Below are positions 1 through 11,271 of a stretch of 64,000 nucleotides of DNA, in pieces (position 1 is the stretch's first letter; each line of letters starts with the position of its first letter). Below the pieces are notes generated by a model. That model was not told where the DNA came from. It saw only the letters and a program-made list of their open reading frames with translations, and made no database searches. A program made the position numbers and the translations under genes. Source of the DNA: Hemerocallis citrina (taxonomy: Eukaryota; Streptophyta; Magnoliopsida; Asparagales; Asphodelaceae); NCBI GenBank assembly GCA_017893485.1, contig CM030358.1:257298477-257362476 (forward strand), given 5' to 3'.

Positions 1-316
1 GGAGGTCTTCGGAAGGCCGAGGGTTATGAGATGCCATTGAGTCGATTGAAGGGTTATGTACAGAGATATGGTCGCGGTGAAGAGGTTGCTTCTGAGGGTG
101 AGGACGAGAGGTCCCTATACCAGCATTCTGGGGCCCGGGTGGAGCCTGTTGGTATTGAAGATTTTGGAAAGGAGGCTGCAATTGCTGCAGCAGCTGATCG
201 GGTTGAGGAGGGAGCTGTCCCTGAGGCTGGATGGGTTGGAGGGGAGCCTCCGGTTGTGGTTGAGGAGGAGTGGGTCCGCGGTTGGACCCTCTAAATCTCA
301 GTTTCCTTGGAGGCAT
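1..316 (-). CDS. gag: Gag N-terminus of Tat retrotransposon (partial)
   Basis: An open frame starts at ATG 316-314 and stays open to the window edge (about 105 codons). It begins MPPRK.RFRGSNRGP, matching the gag starts at 35748 and 22082, and continues as a Gln/Pro-rich disordered stretch with a conserved SMASHNP segment near residue 90. Gag forms the particle that packages element RNA. The structured capsid domain and zinc knuckle would lie beyond the window. No stop or frameshift is visible in this part. The frame has no stop codon inside the window. Confidence 0.8.
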   Translation of the reverse strand, partial: MPPRKLRFRGSNRGPTPPQPQPEAPLQPIQPQGQLPPQPDQLLQQLQPPFQNLQYQQAPPGPQNAGIGTSRPHPQKQPLHRDHISVHNPSIDSMASHNPRPSEDL

Positions 317-387
317 GGCTGGAGGTGATCTTAACTGATGGAAGAAGGTGGATTGCTATTCGTAGTTTCCCACAGACAGCACCAATC

Positions 388-956
388 TGTTGCCGCTGAA
401 ATCGGTGTAGGGGCAAACAGATAGATTTGTGGATTCGAGGGAAGTTAAATAGTCAAACCTGAATACCTCTTCGCCGGAGTTTGACCATGATCTCCCGCCA
501 TTGATCTGCAAAAAGTACGAAACACCTAGGTTGATTCCGGCGACGCACCCTCCGACGCTCTTGTCAGTAATTAGAAAGATTATGAAAGAGGTTTGATTGG
601 CAAAAGATTGATTACCTGGTAATAGTGGTGGATAGGGGGTATTTATAGCCGCCTTAGGAACCAGTTTCGGGATAAGATCAAATCCCTACTTCCCAGTGAA
701 TGGATACAAGTGATCAGGACCGTTGATTAAGAGCAATCATAAACCCTAATTTTCCTATCCAGCTGGACTGGGCTTCTTGCGGGTTGGGATCCGTGCCCAG
801 TAAGATGGACCCGTTTATGGGTTATTGGGCCTTTGGAAAAAGGCCCAGTTCCCATTTCAGACTCGTTTGTAGGTGAAATTACCATTTTACCCCTGCGCTT
901 TAAGATACGTGCTTGATTTGGACGGTTCCGATTTAACCCTATTTTTATCCATATCA
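388..956 (-). repeat. 5' LTR of truncated Tat element
   Basis: The 569-bp LTR has TG...CA ends on both readings (plus TGTTGCCGCT at 388, ...CCATATCA ending 956). Its left flank is a TGG-starting primer-binding region (about 371-385), which fixes it as the 5' LTR of a minus-strand element. A TATA box (TATAAATA on the minus strand) lies at 640-647. The first 120 bp already differ from the LTRs at 15236, 22154 and 35821. Confidence 0.85.
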
Positions 957-1030
957 ATAATCTTATTTATTAAGACATGTATCACACGTGTAAATCAGAG
1001 TTTTTACTTTAATTATTTTTAAAAAAATAC

Positions 1031-1058
1031 TACGTGCATCGCACGTGTATATTACTGA
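1031..1058 (+). other. Candidate Helitron 3' terminus
   Basis: A short hairpin (ACGTGC-atc-GCACGT) is followed about 8 nt later by CTGA and then T, which fits the Helitron 3' rule (hairpin, CTRR, insertion before T). A diverged copy of the same motif (ACATGTATCACACGTGT) lies about 60 bp upstream at 975-991. The matching 5' end is not visible and may lie left of the Tat insertion. Confidence 0.4.
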
Positions 1059-1092
1059 TAATTTTAAATCGACAAACGAAAGATCATGTCTC

Positions 1093-1093
<1 letters not shown>

Positions 1094-1162
<69 letters not shown>
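1094..1162. repeat. (TA)n microsatellite
   Basis: About 34 uninterrupted TA units. The ORFs read through it on both strands are artefacts of the repeat. Confidence 0.97.
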
Positions 1163-1167
<5 letters not shown>

Positions 1168-1522
1168 GCCACAATAAATCACAATAAATCAGTCCATAGG
1201 CGATCTCAACCATCAATTTCGACAATTCGACCTTAACCATTCATTTAAACAACATTTGAACCATAGATCTGACATGATCATCTTAATCTAGAGAAATTAA
1301 CCTAATTTAATTAACCAATTAAATACATAATACTTGGGGTGGCATTCAGTCCGGGCGGGCAGAGCCGGGCCGGAACCGCCCGGGCTTTGCCCAGTCCCGG
1401 GCCAACCCGAGCCGGGCTGAAGGATCTAGCGGGACGGGCCGGGCCAGGCTAAGGAGGGTAAATCTAGGCCCGGACCTGGCCCCCGGCCCCAAGGGTGGGG
1501 GCCGGGCCGGTTTTTGAGTATA

Positions 1523-1525
<3 letters not shown>

Positions 1526-1592
<67 letters not shown>
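1526..1592. repeat. (GT)n microsatellite
   Basis: About 33 GT units directly next to the Helitron 3' end at 1598, inside the hAT element. Confidence 0.97.
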
Positions 1593-1595
<3 letters not shown>

Positions 1596-1597
1596 CA

Positions 1598-2394
1598 CTA
1601 GATTTGCCCGTGGGCACGTGCCTACGACACGTCTTCGGAACGATACATCTTATGAAAGTCTTGTAAATAGTAAAACAACAATTATGTAGTTCAAGTTTGA
1701 ATAGTAAAACAATAATTAGTTGTAAATAAATGTCCATGTTTTCATTAGTATATGTTGAAAAATAATTATAAATGGGGGTGTAAAATCTAACTTCTTAAAA
1801 CTTTGAGTATGGAAAATGATGAAATTTAACTGTTGATGAGATATTTGCTATTTTCAAAGTAACATGAACAATACAAAAATGCATTAAAAAATCTGAAAAT
1901 TTACAAACCTGAAATCTGAAAATATAAATTTCTGAGTAAATAAAGAGAGAATGAGAGAGAGCGAGAGAGAGAGAGAAATAAATAAATAAATGAGTTGTTT
2001 TGGGGGATTTGAATTTGAGTTTTGGGGGGACTTTTGGACGGAAAAATATGTTTTGTGATGTTAGATCTGGACCATTGATTTCAACCCTATTGAATGAGAA
2101 CCGCTTGATAGCTTTCTTTGTGTTTTATTATACAAACCTAAAATCTGAAAATATAAATTTTCGAGTAAATAGAGAGAGAATGAGAGAGAGAGAGAGAGAG
2201 AAAGAAATAAATAAATAAATAAATAAATGAGTTGTTTGGGGGGGATTTGAATTTGAGTTTGGGGGAACTTTTGGGCGGGAAAATATGTTTTGTGATGTTA
2301 GATTTGGATCATTGATTTCAACCCTATTGAATGAGAGCCGCTTGATAGCTTTCTTTGTGTTTTATTATTATTATTTTATATATATAAAGGAAGA
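1598..2394 (-). mobile_element. Small non-autonomous Helitron
   Basis: On the minus strand the element starts TCTTCCTTTATATATAT (from 2394) after an A and ends in CTAG at 1598 followed by T, the AT-dinucleotide target of Helitrons. A hairpin-forming GTGCCCACGGGCA lies about 10 nt before the CTAG. There are no inverted termini and no target duplication, as expected. No coding sequence is seen. The right half is a tandem duplication. Confidence 0.6.
1920..2378. repeat. Two-copy ~238-bp tandem duplication
   Basis: The block from the GA-rich tract through 'GATTTGAATTTGAGTTT' and 'GGACCATTGATTTCAACCC' to 'GTGTTTTATTA' occurs twice in a row with a few substitutions, inside the Helitron. Confidence 0.9.
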
Positions 2395-2739
2395 TGAAAG
2401 ATCAAGTATTAAATTGTAATTTTATAACAATTGCAAAGGACTAATAAATAAAAGAAATTAAAACCAAATTTAAATTGATTTAATAAATTACATTATGTTA
2501 AATAAAATTAAGTTCATGAATACAATTTCATACAAATTAGATCAAATTACAAAACAAGGGAATTATTTGAATTTAGAGATCGATATGGCCTCTATTTAGA
2601 TTGAAGAGAAGGCATGGGACTATTGTCGTGCCCTTCTACTTAACCTAAATATAGAATCTCATCCCCCTAAATTTTCCCAATTATTAACAATACATTATAC
2701 AAATTACATTCTACTAGTTCTTCATTCGTCTCTACTTAT

Positions 2740-4842
2740 TGATCTGTTTTGTGATTCTTGTAAGTCTTGAGTCCTCTCTTCCAATTTCATCCAATCTTCG
2801 TCGCATACCAACATCTCCAAATTTTTTGCCGTCAAGCGATTCCTGTTAGGGCTCATAATTCTGCCATCAAGAGAAAAAACACTTTTCCGATGCAATGGTT
2901 GACACTGGTACCGTTACCAAATCTTTAGCCTTTCGAGAAATAATACTAAAAATATGTTCATTAGTTTTCCAAAAAAAAATAAAAAATAAACACATATACT
3001 ACATCATCAATGGGAGGTTGTGCATTATACCAATTCAACTCACTTGATGAATTGATTCAAGGTTTTTTTTTGATTTTAAGAGATTTAAATCACTACTAGT
3101 GGCAAGACCCTTTCCCTTTGATAACATAGAAGAAGAAGAAGAACTAACATTTTGTATTTGTGTAGTGTTAGATAAATAAATTCTATCGTAACTATCATAT
3201 AAACTATTCAAAACATTTTCATATTTTGTAATGAAAACAACATAGTCAAAATCATTAATTTCTTCATGCAGAGCATAATTATAAAAAATCTCAATTAAAT
3301 CTTTTGTGCGATCTAACTTAATCATGAGATTCATTACACTAGTAACACAATATAACATAGGAAGTGGATGAAAATATTTTAAAATTTTAATATAAGCGGC
3401 ATAAACAATTTCTCCAATGAAAGGGTTATTTAGAAAATTTTTAATTGTTGTCATCATAGTGACAATTGCAAGTAAAATACCACTAGATGTAGATGTATAT
3501 GTTTTTGAAAATTGTAAAGTAGCATCATTAAAAGGTTCTAAAAATTTGTACTTACTATCGACAAAAAACCAAAAATCATCATCTAACATACAATCTTGCA
3601 TACCCATTGCAATACAAAAATCTCTAAGATTAAAACGATAGTGATGAACAACATTTAATAAATCAAAAGTAGAATTCCAACGATGTCTAACATATTTAGG
3701 AAAACGTTTAAATACAATTTCCCTAAGTTGACACAAATAATAAAAAGTTTGATATGTTGGACCACTCAACGTAATAAAATGAACACAATTTCTCATTCCC
3801 TCAATTTTATTGTGTTCATATTTAAGTGCATCTTGTACACAAAGATTTAAAATATGACAAGTACACCTAACATGAAGAATTTTTTGTTCTAAAGGATTAA
3901 ATGTAATTAGCAAACTAGCAATTGCCTTAGTATTATTAGAGGCGTTATCAAAACCAATAGCAAAAACTTTATCAAAAATACAAAAATTGTTACATACTTC
4001 TATGATGTGTGTAGCAATTATTTCACCCTTATGTGGGTACCTAACAAATTCGAATGAAATTATCCTCTTTTAAAGTAGTCAATCGGAATATATCCAATGA
4101 CATGTTATACATATCATTGGTACGTCGTTCACTCCTACCTACCCATCTGATGTCAAAGAAATTCTAGTGTTAGTGACGTAAGTGTTGCTACTAAAAAATT
4201 CTTAGCCTCATTGAGAACTAATTTACAATCACCATTTACTACATTCCTAAGATTTTTTTTATAATGGGGGTTTAATGCGGTTTGTGCAAAGGTCTCTACA
4301 TTCCTACTTTCACCAAATGAATAAGGTAATTCATCTCTAATTAGTAACTTAGCCATTTCTCTACGAACAATATCGTGATCGTAGCTATGACTATCTATTT
4401 GGCCGGTCTTATGGTGTATTTTTTGTTGTGTGAGGTTGCCTTTAGAAAATTCGGGTTGACATTTACTTAAGTGTTGTTGAAGTGTACCCGTTCCCGATCC
4501 TAGTTTAAACTTATAGGGTATTTGACACTTTTTACAAATTTTTAATCCTACATTCTTATCATTTTGTGAAGGGACATAGTTAAAATATTTGTGTTCTTCG
4601 GATTTGTTTCCTCTTGTTTTACGGGATTGAGATGGGCCTTGTTCCGATGGTTGTGGTTCTTTGTCTTCTACTTCTACTTCTACTTCTTCTTGATCCATGT
4701 GTGTTTCATGAATATCAGAAATAGTATCATAATTATAAAGTGTTTCTTCACTATCTACATATGGAAGAGGAATGGAAGGAATGCGACGACTACTAATGGA
4801 CTCTTGGCTACTATGTCTACTACGTGATCGGTTAGATGCCAT
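2740..4842 (-). pseudogene. hAT transposase, broken
   Basis: The reading starts at ATG 4842. Codons 1-229 include a BED zinc finger (about residues 87-130: CKKC...QHLSKC), which would bind the element ends. A second open block (about 4000-3035) has the hAT RNase-H-like core hallmark GFDNASNNT and the HVRCTCHILNL segment (Cys/His ahead of the insertion domain). A third block (about 3034-2740) has the C-terminal hATC dimerisation region (ELNWYN..., then RIMSPNRNRLT...LVCDEDW). The blocks are in different frames with stops between 4153 and 4000 and near 3035, so no functional protein can be made. The three domains are in the normal order and cover the full family length, which suggests decay of a once autonomous copy rather than capture of a fragment. 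Confidence 0.88.
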
Positions 4843-5179
4843 CTAAACTAGTGTATGTTATAAAAATTAATTGTGGTGTATGTTTTAAAATTTTAATTAT
4901 ACAAAACAAGTAAAGATAGATAAACTAGTGTATGTTATATAAAATTATTCTATAAAGCAAATAAAACAACAACTATAAAATTATTATTCTAGTGTATGTT
5001 TATCAATTTAGCAAAAAAAATCTAAGAAGAAGAGGAGGAGGAAGAACAAGAAAACCCAACCTAATTATGAGAAATAAATGATAACAAACAAAAATGATAA
5101 TTCAAAAAATTATATAAATACGAAAATACCGTATGAGTGTAGAATGTAGGTTGAAGAATGAAGCTAGAGAGAGTTGAGA

Positions 5180-5345
5180 GCTTGTAATTTTGATGTTGAT
5201 TGTTGTTGATGTTGAATCTTGAAAGAAAGTAGTTGAATGTTGTTGATGTTGAATCTTGAAGAAGAGTAGTTGAATGTTGTTGATGTGGTTGATGTTGAAT
5301 CTTGATTCTTGAAAGAGAGTAGTTGAATGTTGTTGATTGTTGCTG
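5180..5345. repeat. Short TTGATGTTGAATCTTGAA-type repeats
   Basis: Four imperfect copies of a GTTGATGTTGAATCTTGA / GTAGTTGAATGTT unit, upstream of the hAT transposase start and inside the element. The ORFs seen here on the minus strand are low-complexity readings of it. Confidence 0.8.
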
Positions 5346-5408
5346 ACAAAGTTTAGAGATAGTAAAGAAAGTTGAGTAAATTTGTGAAGAGAATTGAATG
5401 AAATGAGG

Positions 5409-5418
5409 TTGTATATAT
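5409..5418 (-). promoter_or_regulatory. Possible TATA box of hAT transposase
   Basis: CTATATATAC on the minus strand, about 570 bp upstream of the transposase ATG and inside the hAT element. It is the only clear TATA-like motif between the ATG and the SIRE solo LTR. A leader intron would be needed to explain the distance. Confidence 0.3.
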
Positions 5419-5503
5419 AGAAAGCTATTATAAATCCGTTGGGGGGGCATTTTGGTAAATTTACACACCCTTTTAATTTAAAACAAATTTTTGGGAAAAA
5501 AAC

Positions 5504-6946
5504 TGTTGGATCGTGTAGGCAAGACAAATAACACTAGAGGGGGGGGGGGGTGAATAGTGTTGTTTAAAAATTAAAAAAGAAATTGTACTTTTCGTACTGT
5601 TCAGTGGACTGAAAATAGATGTACAGTCGACTGTTGCGTCAGAGTAGAAGAGTATCTTACTGAAGAGTTACTAGTCTGATCAGTCGACTTATAGCGGAAA
5701 ACCAGTCAACTTACCAGACAAGTTTTCGAAATAAAACACAGAAAAATTGAAATTGCAAGTTGAGAGAATACAACCACAGAGAGTCAATCACAGAGTACAC
5801 ATCGATGTATCCTGGTTCAGTCCTCCCGACCTACATCCAGTCCCTAAGAAACCCACTTGAGATTTTCCACTATTCTTGAAAAAAATACAAGAATACCCTA
5901 CGACGTTTGACAACAACTATGTCAAACCCGTAGACCTCTCTCACCACTAGAGAGAGCGAACCCACTCTACACCCAAAAGTGAAAAACCGACTATATAACC
6001 AAGAGTCCTACTCTCCAACCGAGAGGACCACTCTCACAACCCGAGAGTGAAAAACAACAACAAAAAGAGTTTGCAATAACCTATAGCCTTGTTTGTGATT
6101 TGTGCCTTTGTATAGTGGCTATTAGGTTAACTTCTGAAATCAGTCTAAAACGAATTCGATGTTATACTAGACTGAATTTCAGAGAACCAAGACTTAGAGT
6201 TTGTATGCTTTTGAAAGACTTGTTCTTGTTGAAAACAAAAGGCTTGAAACTTAAAGAAATGCTTGGAAAATATTGTAACCTTTGTCAAATGAGTTCTATA
6301 CTCTTTTTATAGAGTTAGAAACGTTTGGACGTTGAGGGGTTGAATCCCAACTGCCATACAACGGCAGTAAAAAGATTTGATTTTGAAACACAAGTTTTAA
6401 AATTAGAAAACAGTCGAAATTGCTTGAACATTCGACATGGTTGCCATAATGAGTCGACTGGCCAGAGCTTGTATGAGTTCAGACAGTTTCGTACTATGAC
6501 AGTCGACTGGTTCCAAGGAACGGTCGACTGGTACTCAACAGCTGAACTTATTCAAGCTTGTTTTGACCTTTTAATTTTGTAAAACACTCAGTTATTAAAA
6601 AGTATGTGTGAGTGTGTGTGACAAGGCTATTACAAGTTTATAAGACTCAAAGAATGAAAATTACAATATTACAAGACACTTTTTACAAAACATTTGAAGC
6701 ACTTGAATCATGTATTGAACTCAAGTCTTTTGACTTGAGCTTGAGCCTTTGTCTTTATGTCTTGAAGCTTGATCAATGTGGCTTGAGCTTAAATCTTTGT
6801 GGCTTGATCAATTACTTTTGAAAGCTTCATTGGATTGTTTTGCCTTTGTGTATTTTACCATGGTATTGACTGTGATACACTCTGCAAGATATATGTGATC
6901 GGCAAACTTTGTATTGTGTTGTAGTTATCAAAACCAAGAATCAACA
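5504..6946 (+). mobile_element. Solo LTR of SIRE/Maximus-type Copia element
   Basis: The 1443-bp LTR starts TGTTGGATCGTG and carries the diagnostic 'CTAGAGG...GGGTGAATAG' stretch near 5532. It ends ATCAAAACCAAGAATCAACA at 6946. A perfect 5-bp duplication AAAAC flanks it (5499-5503, 6947-6951). No internal region is present, so it is a solo LTR left by LTR-LTR recombination. It contains several copies of the palindrome-like GTCGACTG, a motif that recurs at 63480-63810. Short ORFs inside (6100-6821) are not supported as genes. Confidence 0.92.
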
Positions 6947-7437
6947 AAAACGGTAACAGCCAACGGTTGGCCCGCAGGCCAGCCCGGACAGTCCCGGGCC
7001 GGTTCAACCCAGTCCCGGGCTAGTGCGGGCCAGGACGTTACCGTTTTTTCCCCGCAATTTATCGAACCGGACCGGCCCCTACTGTTGGGGCGGTCTGACC
7101 CCGGTTCAGCCCGGTTTTGGGCGGGCCAGGCCGGGCCAGGCCAGGACCGAGCAGGCCGGGCCGGTCCGGCCCCGGGTTAGCCCGGCCCGAATGGCACCCC
7201 TACATAATACCCGTTTTCTTTTTCTCCACGCCGCTGGATGCCGCTTTCTTTTCTTTTGCTCCCTTGTCCTCCAGTCGCCGTTTATCTGCCCATCGCCACC
7301 GCCCCCTGTTGCAAATGCCTCCCACAACTTCAACGATTTATCCTTTAATATAAGTACGTAAATATAGAATCTTCCAAATAAATCGCAATTCCTACCGCAT
7401 ATAAATAATTAGGGTTTCCAATTTACCTCAAATCCCA

Positions 7438-7721
7438 ATGTCGACCGAACGCCGGAGAGAAATCTCGCTCTTCGACGTCGTGGACGCGACCTCCGTTTCT
7501 GTGAAGCTCACCAAAACCACCAACGGCGGCACCTCCGGTGGCTTCCCCGGCACGTTCTCGTTCCATCCATCAGCAAGCAGTACTACGCCCGATACTTTGA
7601 GATATTGGAGAAGCGGAAGACGCTCCCCGTTTGGCAGTAGAAAGACGAGTTCTTAAACGCGTTGAGGGTGAATCAGACGCTGATCTTGGTGGGAGAGACC
7701 GAGAGTGGGAAGACGACGTAG
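7438..7721 (+). pseudogene. First-exon fragment of a PRP43-type DEAH-box RNA helicase
   Basis: The start MSTERRREISLFDVV matches the conserved N-terminus of plant DEAH-box spliceosome-disassembly helicases (MGTERKR.ISLFDV). After a frame change near 7565 the reading continues YYARYFEILEKRKTLPVWQ, then a TAG (7638-7640), then DEFLNAL..NQTLILVGETESGKTT and another TAG (7719-7721). The intact family has Gln at both TAGs, and GETGSGKT in motif I, here Gly to Glu. All three are single-base transitions. The fragment ends at the normal exon boundary with GTTAGT following, so it is a genomic copy, not a retrocopy. The helicase core is absent. The hAT element lies immediately upstream. Confidence 0.88.
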
Positions 7722-9987
7722 GTTAGTTGTGAAATATGGGATTTAGGGTTTCGAGATGATTTTTGTTGTGTTTGGTTAATGTTAGGTTTTGGTGCGATGT
7801 TAGGACTAATTGGTACTAAACTACTAAGGAGGATTAGGGGTTTGGGGAATAACAATCGATTAGACCCTGGTATTGGTTGGACAGATCGTAAGTTGGTAGA
7901 CGATAGCTGGTCAATTAATTTGTTAGGGTTTTAACGATTTGGATATGAAAGATGTTATCTTTAGGTTTTTGTGATGAATTCCGTGTATGATAAATGTTAG
8001 GGGATGGAATGAAAGGTTGGGACTTTTAATTGATTATTATTACTTCAATCCAATGAAATGTGCAATTGTTGGATATGATTGTCACTTTGATGAATATTAA
8101 GATTGTGATGTAAATTTTGATGAACTATGTAGTAAAAATAAGCAGCATCATGATTTCATCAATCTCTTTCAGAGATGGAAATTCATTAAACAACTTTATG
8201 TGCATTATCTGTATTACTTCTCATAAGCATTTCATCAAAGAAATTAGAAGAGAACGTTGTATTTGAGAACTCAAAAGCAATTAACAGAGATCCTTTTTCC
8301 ACAGACTTTTTCTGTCCTATACTAAAGAGTTTAATTTTTTTTTTTTGCCATTTCAGGGATTTCAATGGATTTGTTTTCGCTTTGCTGAGCTGGGGTTTCA
8401 CTTCCTAAATCAGGTTCATATGATTCACACACTGGTTATCTTTGTTTTTTCTTTTGTGTGGATTGTATAATTTTATCTTTATTTCGAATTGCATCACTAG
8501 AGGAGATAAGGATATGAAAAATAATTTGTGAAGGTAAGAATTTCTTCTATTGCTCTGATTTATTTACTGAAATTAGTTCATCTGCAATTTGATACCACTT
8601 TTCAACTTATGCTAAAATAGAAAAGCTCTAAATTGTAGATAGGACAATTTCATTTTAAGATATGTTGTGGATTATTTTTAATATCTATTCATATCCTAAT
8701 TTGTATGGAACTATCTCGTAGAGCATCCGACTTTATAATGGCAATACTTTTTTGAGCTGTAAATAAAATAATAAAGGTAATTATTTTTTTACTTGCAACT
8801 TTGGATGCAACTCAAGCAAATCTTTGTAACTTAAGTTGCAACTGCTTGCACTCTATTTCAATGAACTAAACATGTCCAAAAGTGGTGTCTTTTAGTGTAA
8901 AGATGCTCTAAAAGGAGATGGTTTGATTGATGAAAGATGTGTCTTTTAGTGTAAAGATGCACCTCACTCACTATAAAAGTAGTCAATCTTCCCCATGTCC
9001 GAGCATTCTGATTTCCTACTCTGTAAGGGTCCTTTGTCATCTCCTCTCTGTTGGTGTAATCCTTAGACCCCAAATTTAAACAACACATCTGAATTATGTT
9101 AAGGCAAGTTTATTATATACCCTTTGTACTATAGGACAAAAATGTTATGTTAAGGGAAGAGGAATTCCGAATAACTCGATTCAGGTTTACTAATTGATAA
9201 TTATTGATATCTTTCATTGTTTCTCTGCCATTTAAATCTATCAAGTTTCTAACAATTTGAAGGCAATAACTGACCAAATAGCTGAGAATTTTTTTTTTGT
9301 AACTATCTAAAAGAAGTAGTATCTAAAAGAAGTAGTGCAGCCTCTGATGAGAGTTAATATGATCGCCAGATGTTAGTATTGGTGTGCTATCCTAAATTTT
9401 TCGCATTGTGCATTTTCAATTATCTTCCTTCTGTTTTCTTCATTATATAAAAGTTGAAATATTTTGTGAAACTATAAATCTCAAATGATGTCAGTGTCTA
9501 CCTCATTCTCATGGTTGCTTATAGTTTAATGTCAATTTGACTTTTTTTAACGTTAGTTTATATCACCCATGGGTCCGGTAGTGAATCAGAGTAACCTCGA
9601 TCAACTTAACACCCCTTGAACAAAAGCTTTGATACAACCTAAATAAAAAGTAAGAAATCAGAAATGTGGATACTACTCCCATTTAATTGTGTGTGGAGAT
9701 TGTAGCAGTCACTAGAGTGACAACATGCACATAATATTGAGATGCTTGAGGATGTTTTCATAAACATATAATGATACCAGCAAGTATTTTTTTGTCAATA
9801 CTACTGATATAAATAATGAGATGAAACATTAAGAGATCGCATTTTAAAAGCATACACCCAAAAGTATATGAAGGAATTATCATCACAGATAAAGGCGAAG
9901 CTAACATAAGCAAAACTTCAAGAAGTAATCAGCAAGTAGAAACATATAATTCAGGATGATCACAGATAAAGTTCAACTGAGATATAC
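7722..9987. other. AT-rich non-coding stretch, probably intron-derived
   Basis: The sequence follows directly from the splice donor of the DEAH exon and resembles a plant first intron (T-rich, no long open frames). No exon-like segment, TE terminus or RNA gene could be recognised. Part of it may come from the donor helicase locus; where that part stops cannot be told. Confidence 0.4.
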
Positions 9988-10787
9988 CTCCAAATCTTGT
10001 CCAGAAGTTCCACTCATCGGAGCAATAGCATTTGGCAAATATGTATTTTCCTCGCTGCTTTTGGAAGGATAAACAAAGTTTAGGAGCTACATACAAATGT
10101 TGAACAAATAATGTATAATATAATGTCCATACTTCACTACAGTTGAAACATCCATTCCAACAGAAGAAACTCCCGCACAGGCAGGTGTAGGAGTGTTATA
10201 TGAAGTAGGAGTTGTGCCAGAAGGTACATCAATAACTGAAGGAGATCCTGAAGCCATTGTAGAGTTAACTGTCACTGGTAAAGGACTTGACTTCATTGCA
10301 GATACCATTACAAAAGTTTGAGCAGTAGTATTGGCTACACAAATAAGAGTATCGACAGAAGTATTTGAAGGATGTGGGCCTAGAGATGTTGCCGCAGGTA
10401 TTGTTGTTATTGGCTGAATTCCCGCTTTCTCTGCTTGATCACTTGCTAACTGAAAGTATATTGAAATCAAAGAATGTAAGAAAAGAACTAAAAGAAAAAA
10501 AACACTAGCAAGCCTACTGAAAAAATCAGAACTAAAAAGATAAACAAAAGAAGACCTTGACTTCATCAGGAATAGCCCATTTGGATACATTTTAAACCTT
10601 GTTAAAATAATATCTGCGTAAAATCCAAAAATATAGGAAGAATACATTGTTTGTCAAATTCACTGCCATCCATATAATAAAGAAAAAAGTATATAAGTGC
10701 AAAAACCAACAGATCAAGATACAGAAAGACTCACTTTTGTCCATCTACAGCAGTGCATTCCTTCCATCCAACTGATGCATCAGCTCT
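9988..10787 (-). pseudogene. PRP40A-type pre-mRNA-processing protein, four-exon fragment
   Basis: Four exons with GT-AG borders can be read on the minus strand. 10787-10735 gives RADASVGWKECTAVDGQK, the start of the second WW domain. 10613-10556 gives YYFNKV-stop-NVSKWAIPDEVK, the rest of that WW domain with an in-frame TAA and altered residues where the family has TKQ. 10449-10133 gives LASDQAEKAGIQ followed by a Ser/Thr/Pro-rich linker. 10054-9988 gives SSEENTYLPNAIAPMSGTSGQDLE. PRP40 proteins bridge U1 snRNP and the branch-point complex through WW and FF domains. No FF domains are seen, so this is an internal fragment of a longer gene. It is opposite in direction to the flanking gene fragments. 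The identification rests on the WW sequence and exon order. Confidence 0.75.
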
Positions 10788-11271
10788 CTGTGACAGATCA
10801 TTAAGTTGAATAAGCCCATTACAATGGACATTGTACACAATCTTGAACGTGGAAATGGAAAGAAATGGAAAGAAAGAAGATAATAATACATAATACACAC
10901 AAACCAGTAAATTCAACAGGTAAGAAAAATAACTTTTAATCATGTGTAATAATAAGGATAACAATTCCATACTTATATAGTGAACTGTAATTTAGACAGC
11001 ATACTGGAAAATGACTGCACAGCATATTCAGCAGCAGTAGATGTAGAACTGTCTCTCTATCACAAAGACATACAGTCCAGGTTAAAGAATAGTATGGTCT
11101 AATGTCCCTCTTCTCTTCTTTTTTGGGCATTCAGCCATAGCTCTCTCATAGGAGAGAGAAATAAACACAGAAAGTCTAACAAAAATGAAAAAATCAAATT
11201 GAACAGTTTTTTCTTTAAATTGTAAAAAATAAGCTCTAACTTCTTTACTTGGGTTCCGCTGATAATTTCAG

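Larger units (their letters stand above)
1..956 (-). mobile_element. Truncated Ty3/Gypsy Tat-lineage element (5' end only)
   Basis: Reading on the minus strand, this is a 5' LTR (956 to 388), a primer-binding region and the start of gag, which runs off the left edge of the window. The gag start and the region just inside the LTR match the two Tat units at 15236-36498, so the family is the same, but the LTR is clearly diverged from theirs. The other LTR and the target duplication lie outside the window, so age and completeness cannot be judged. Confidence 0.85.
1334..7202 (-). mobile_element. hAT DNA transposon with 8-bp TSD
   Basis: Imperfect terminal inverted repeats TTGGGGTGGCATTC (1334) and, on the minus strand, TAGGGGTGCCATTC (from 7202) are followed by GC-rich 'CCGGGC' subterminal repeats on both sides. 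The element is flanked by the 8-bp duplication CATAATAC at 1326-1333 and 7203-7210. Inside is a minus-strand hAT transposase pseudogene. The 5869-bp span includes two later insertions: a Helitron at 1598-2394 and a Copia solo LTR at 5504-6946. It lies just left of the DEAH-helicase gene fragment. Confidence 0.92.

Noticed and set aside
963..1236. ORFs of Tyr-Ile repeats on both strands
   Set aside because: They are translations of the (TA)n microsatellite.
1426..1737. ORFs with His-Thr and Cys-Val repeats
   Set aside because: They are translations of the (GT)n microsatellite next to the hAT end.
5061..5527. Minus-strand ORFs of 135-141 aa rich in Asn, Thr and Gln
   Set aside because: They read a short repeat upstream of the hAT transposase, overlap in several frames, and one runs into the later solo-LTR insertion.
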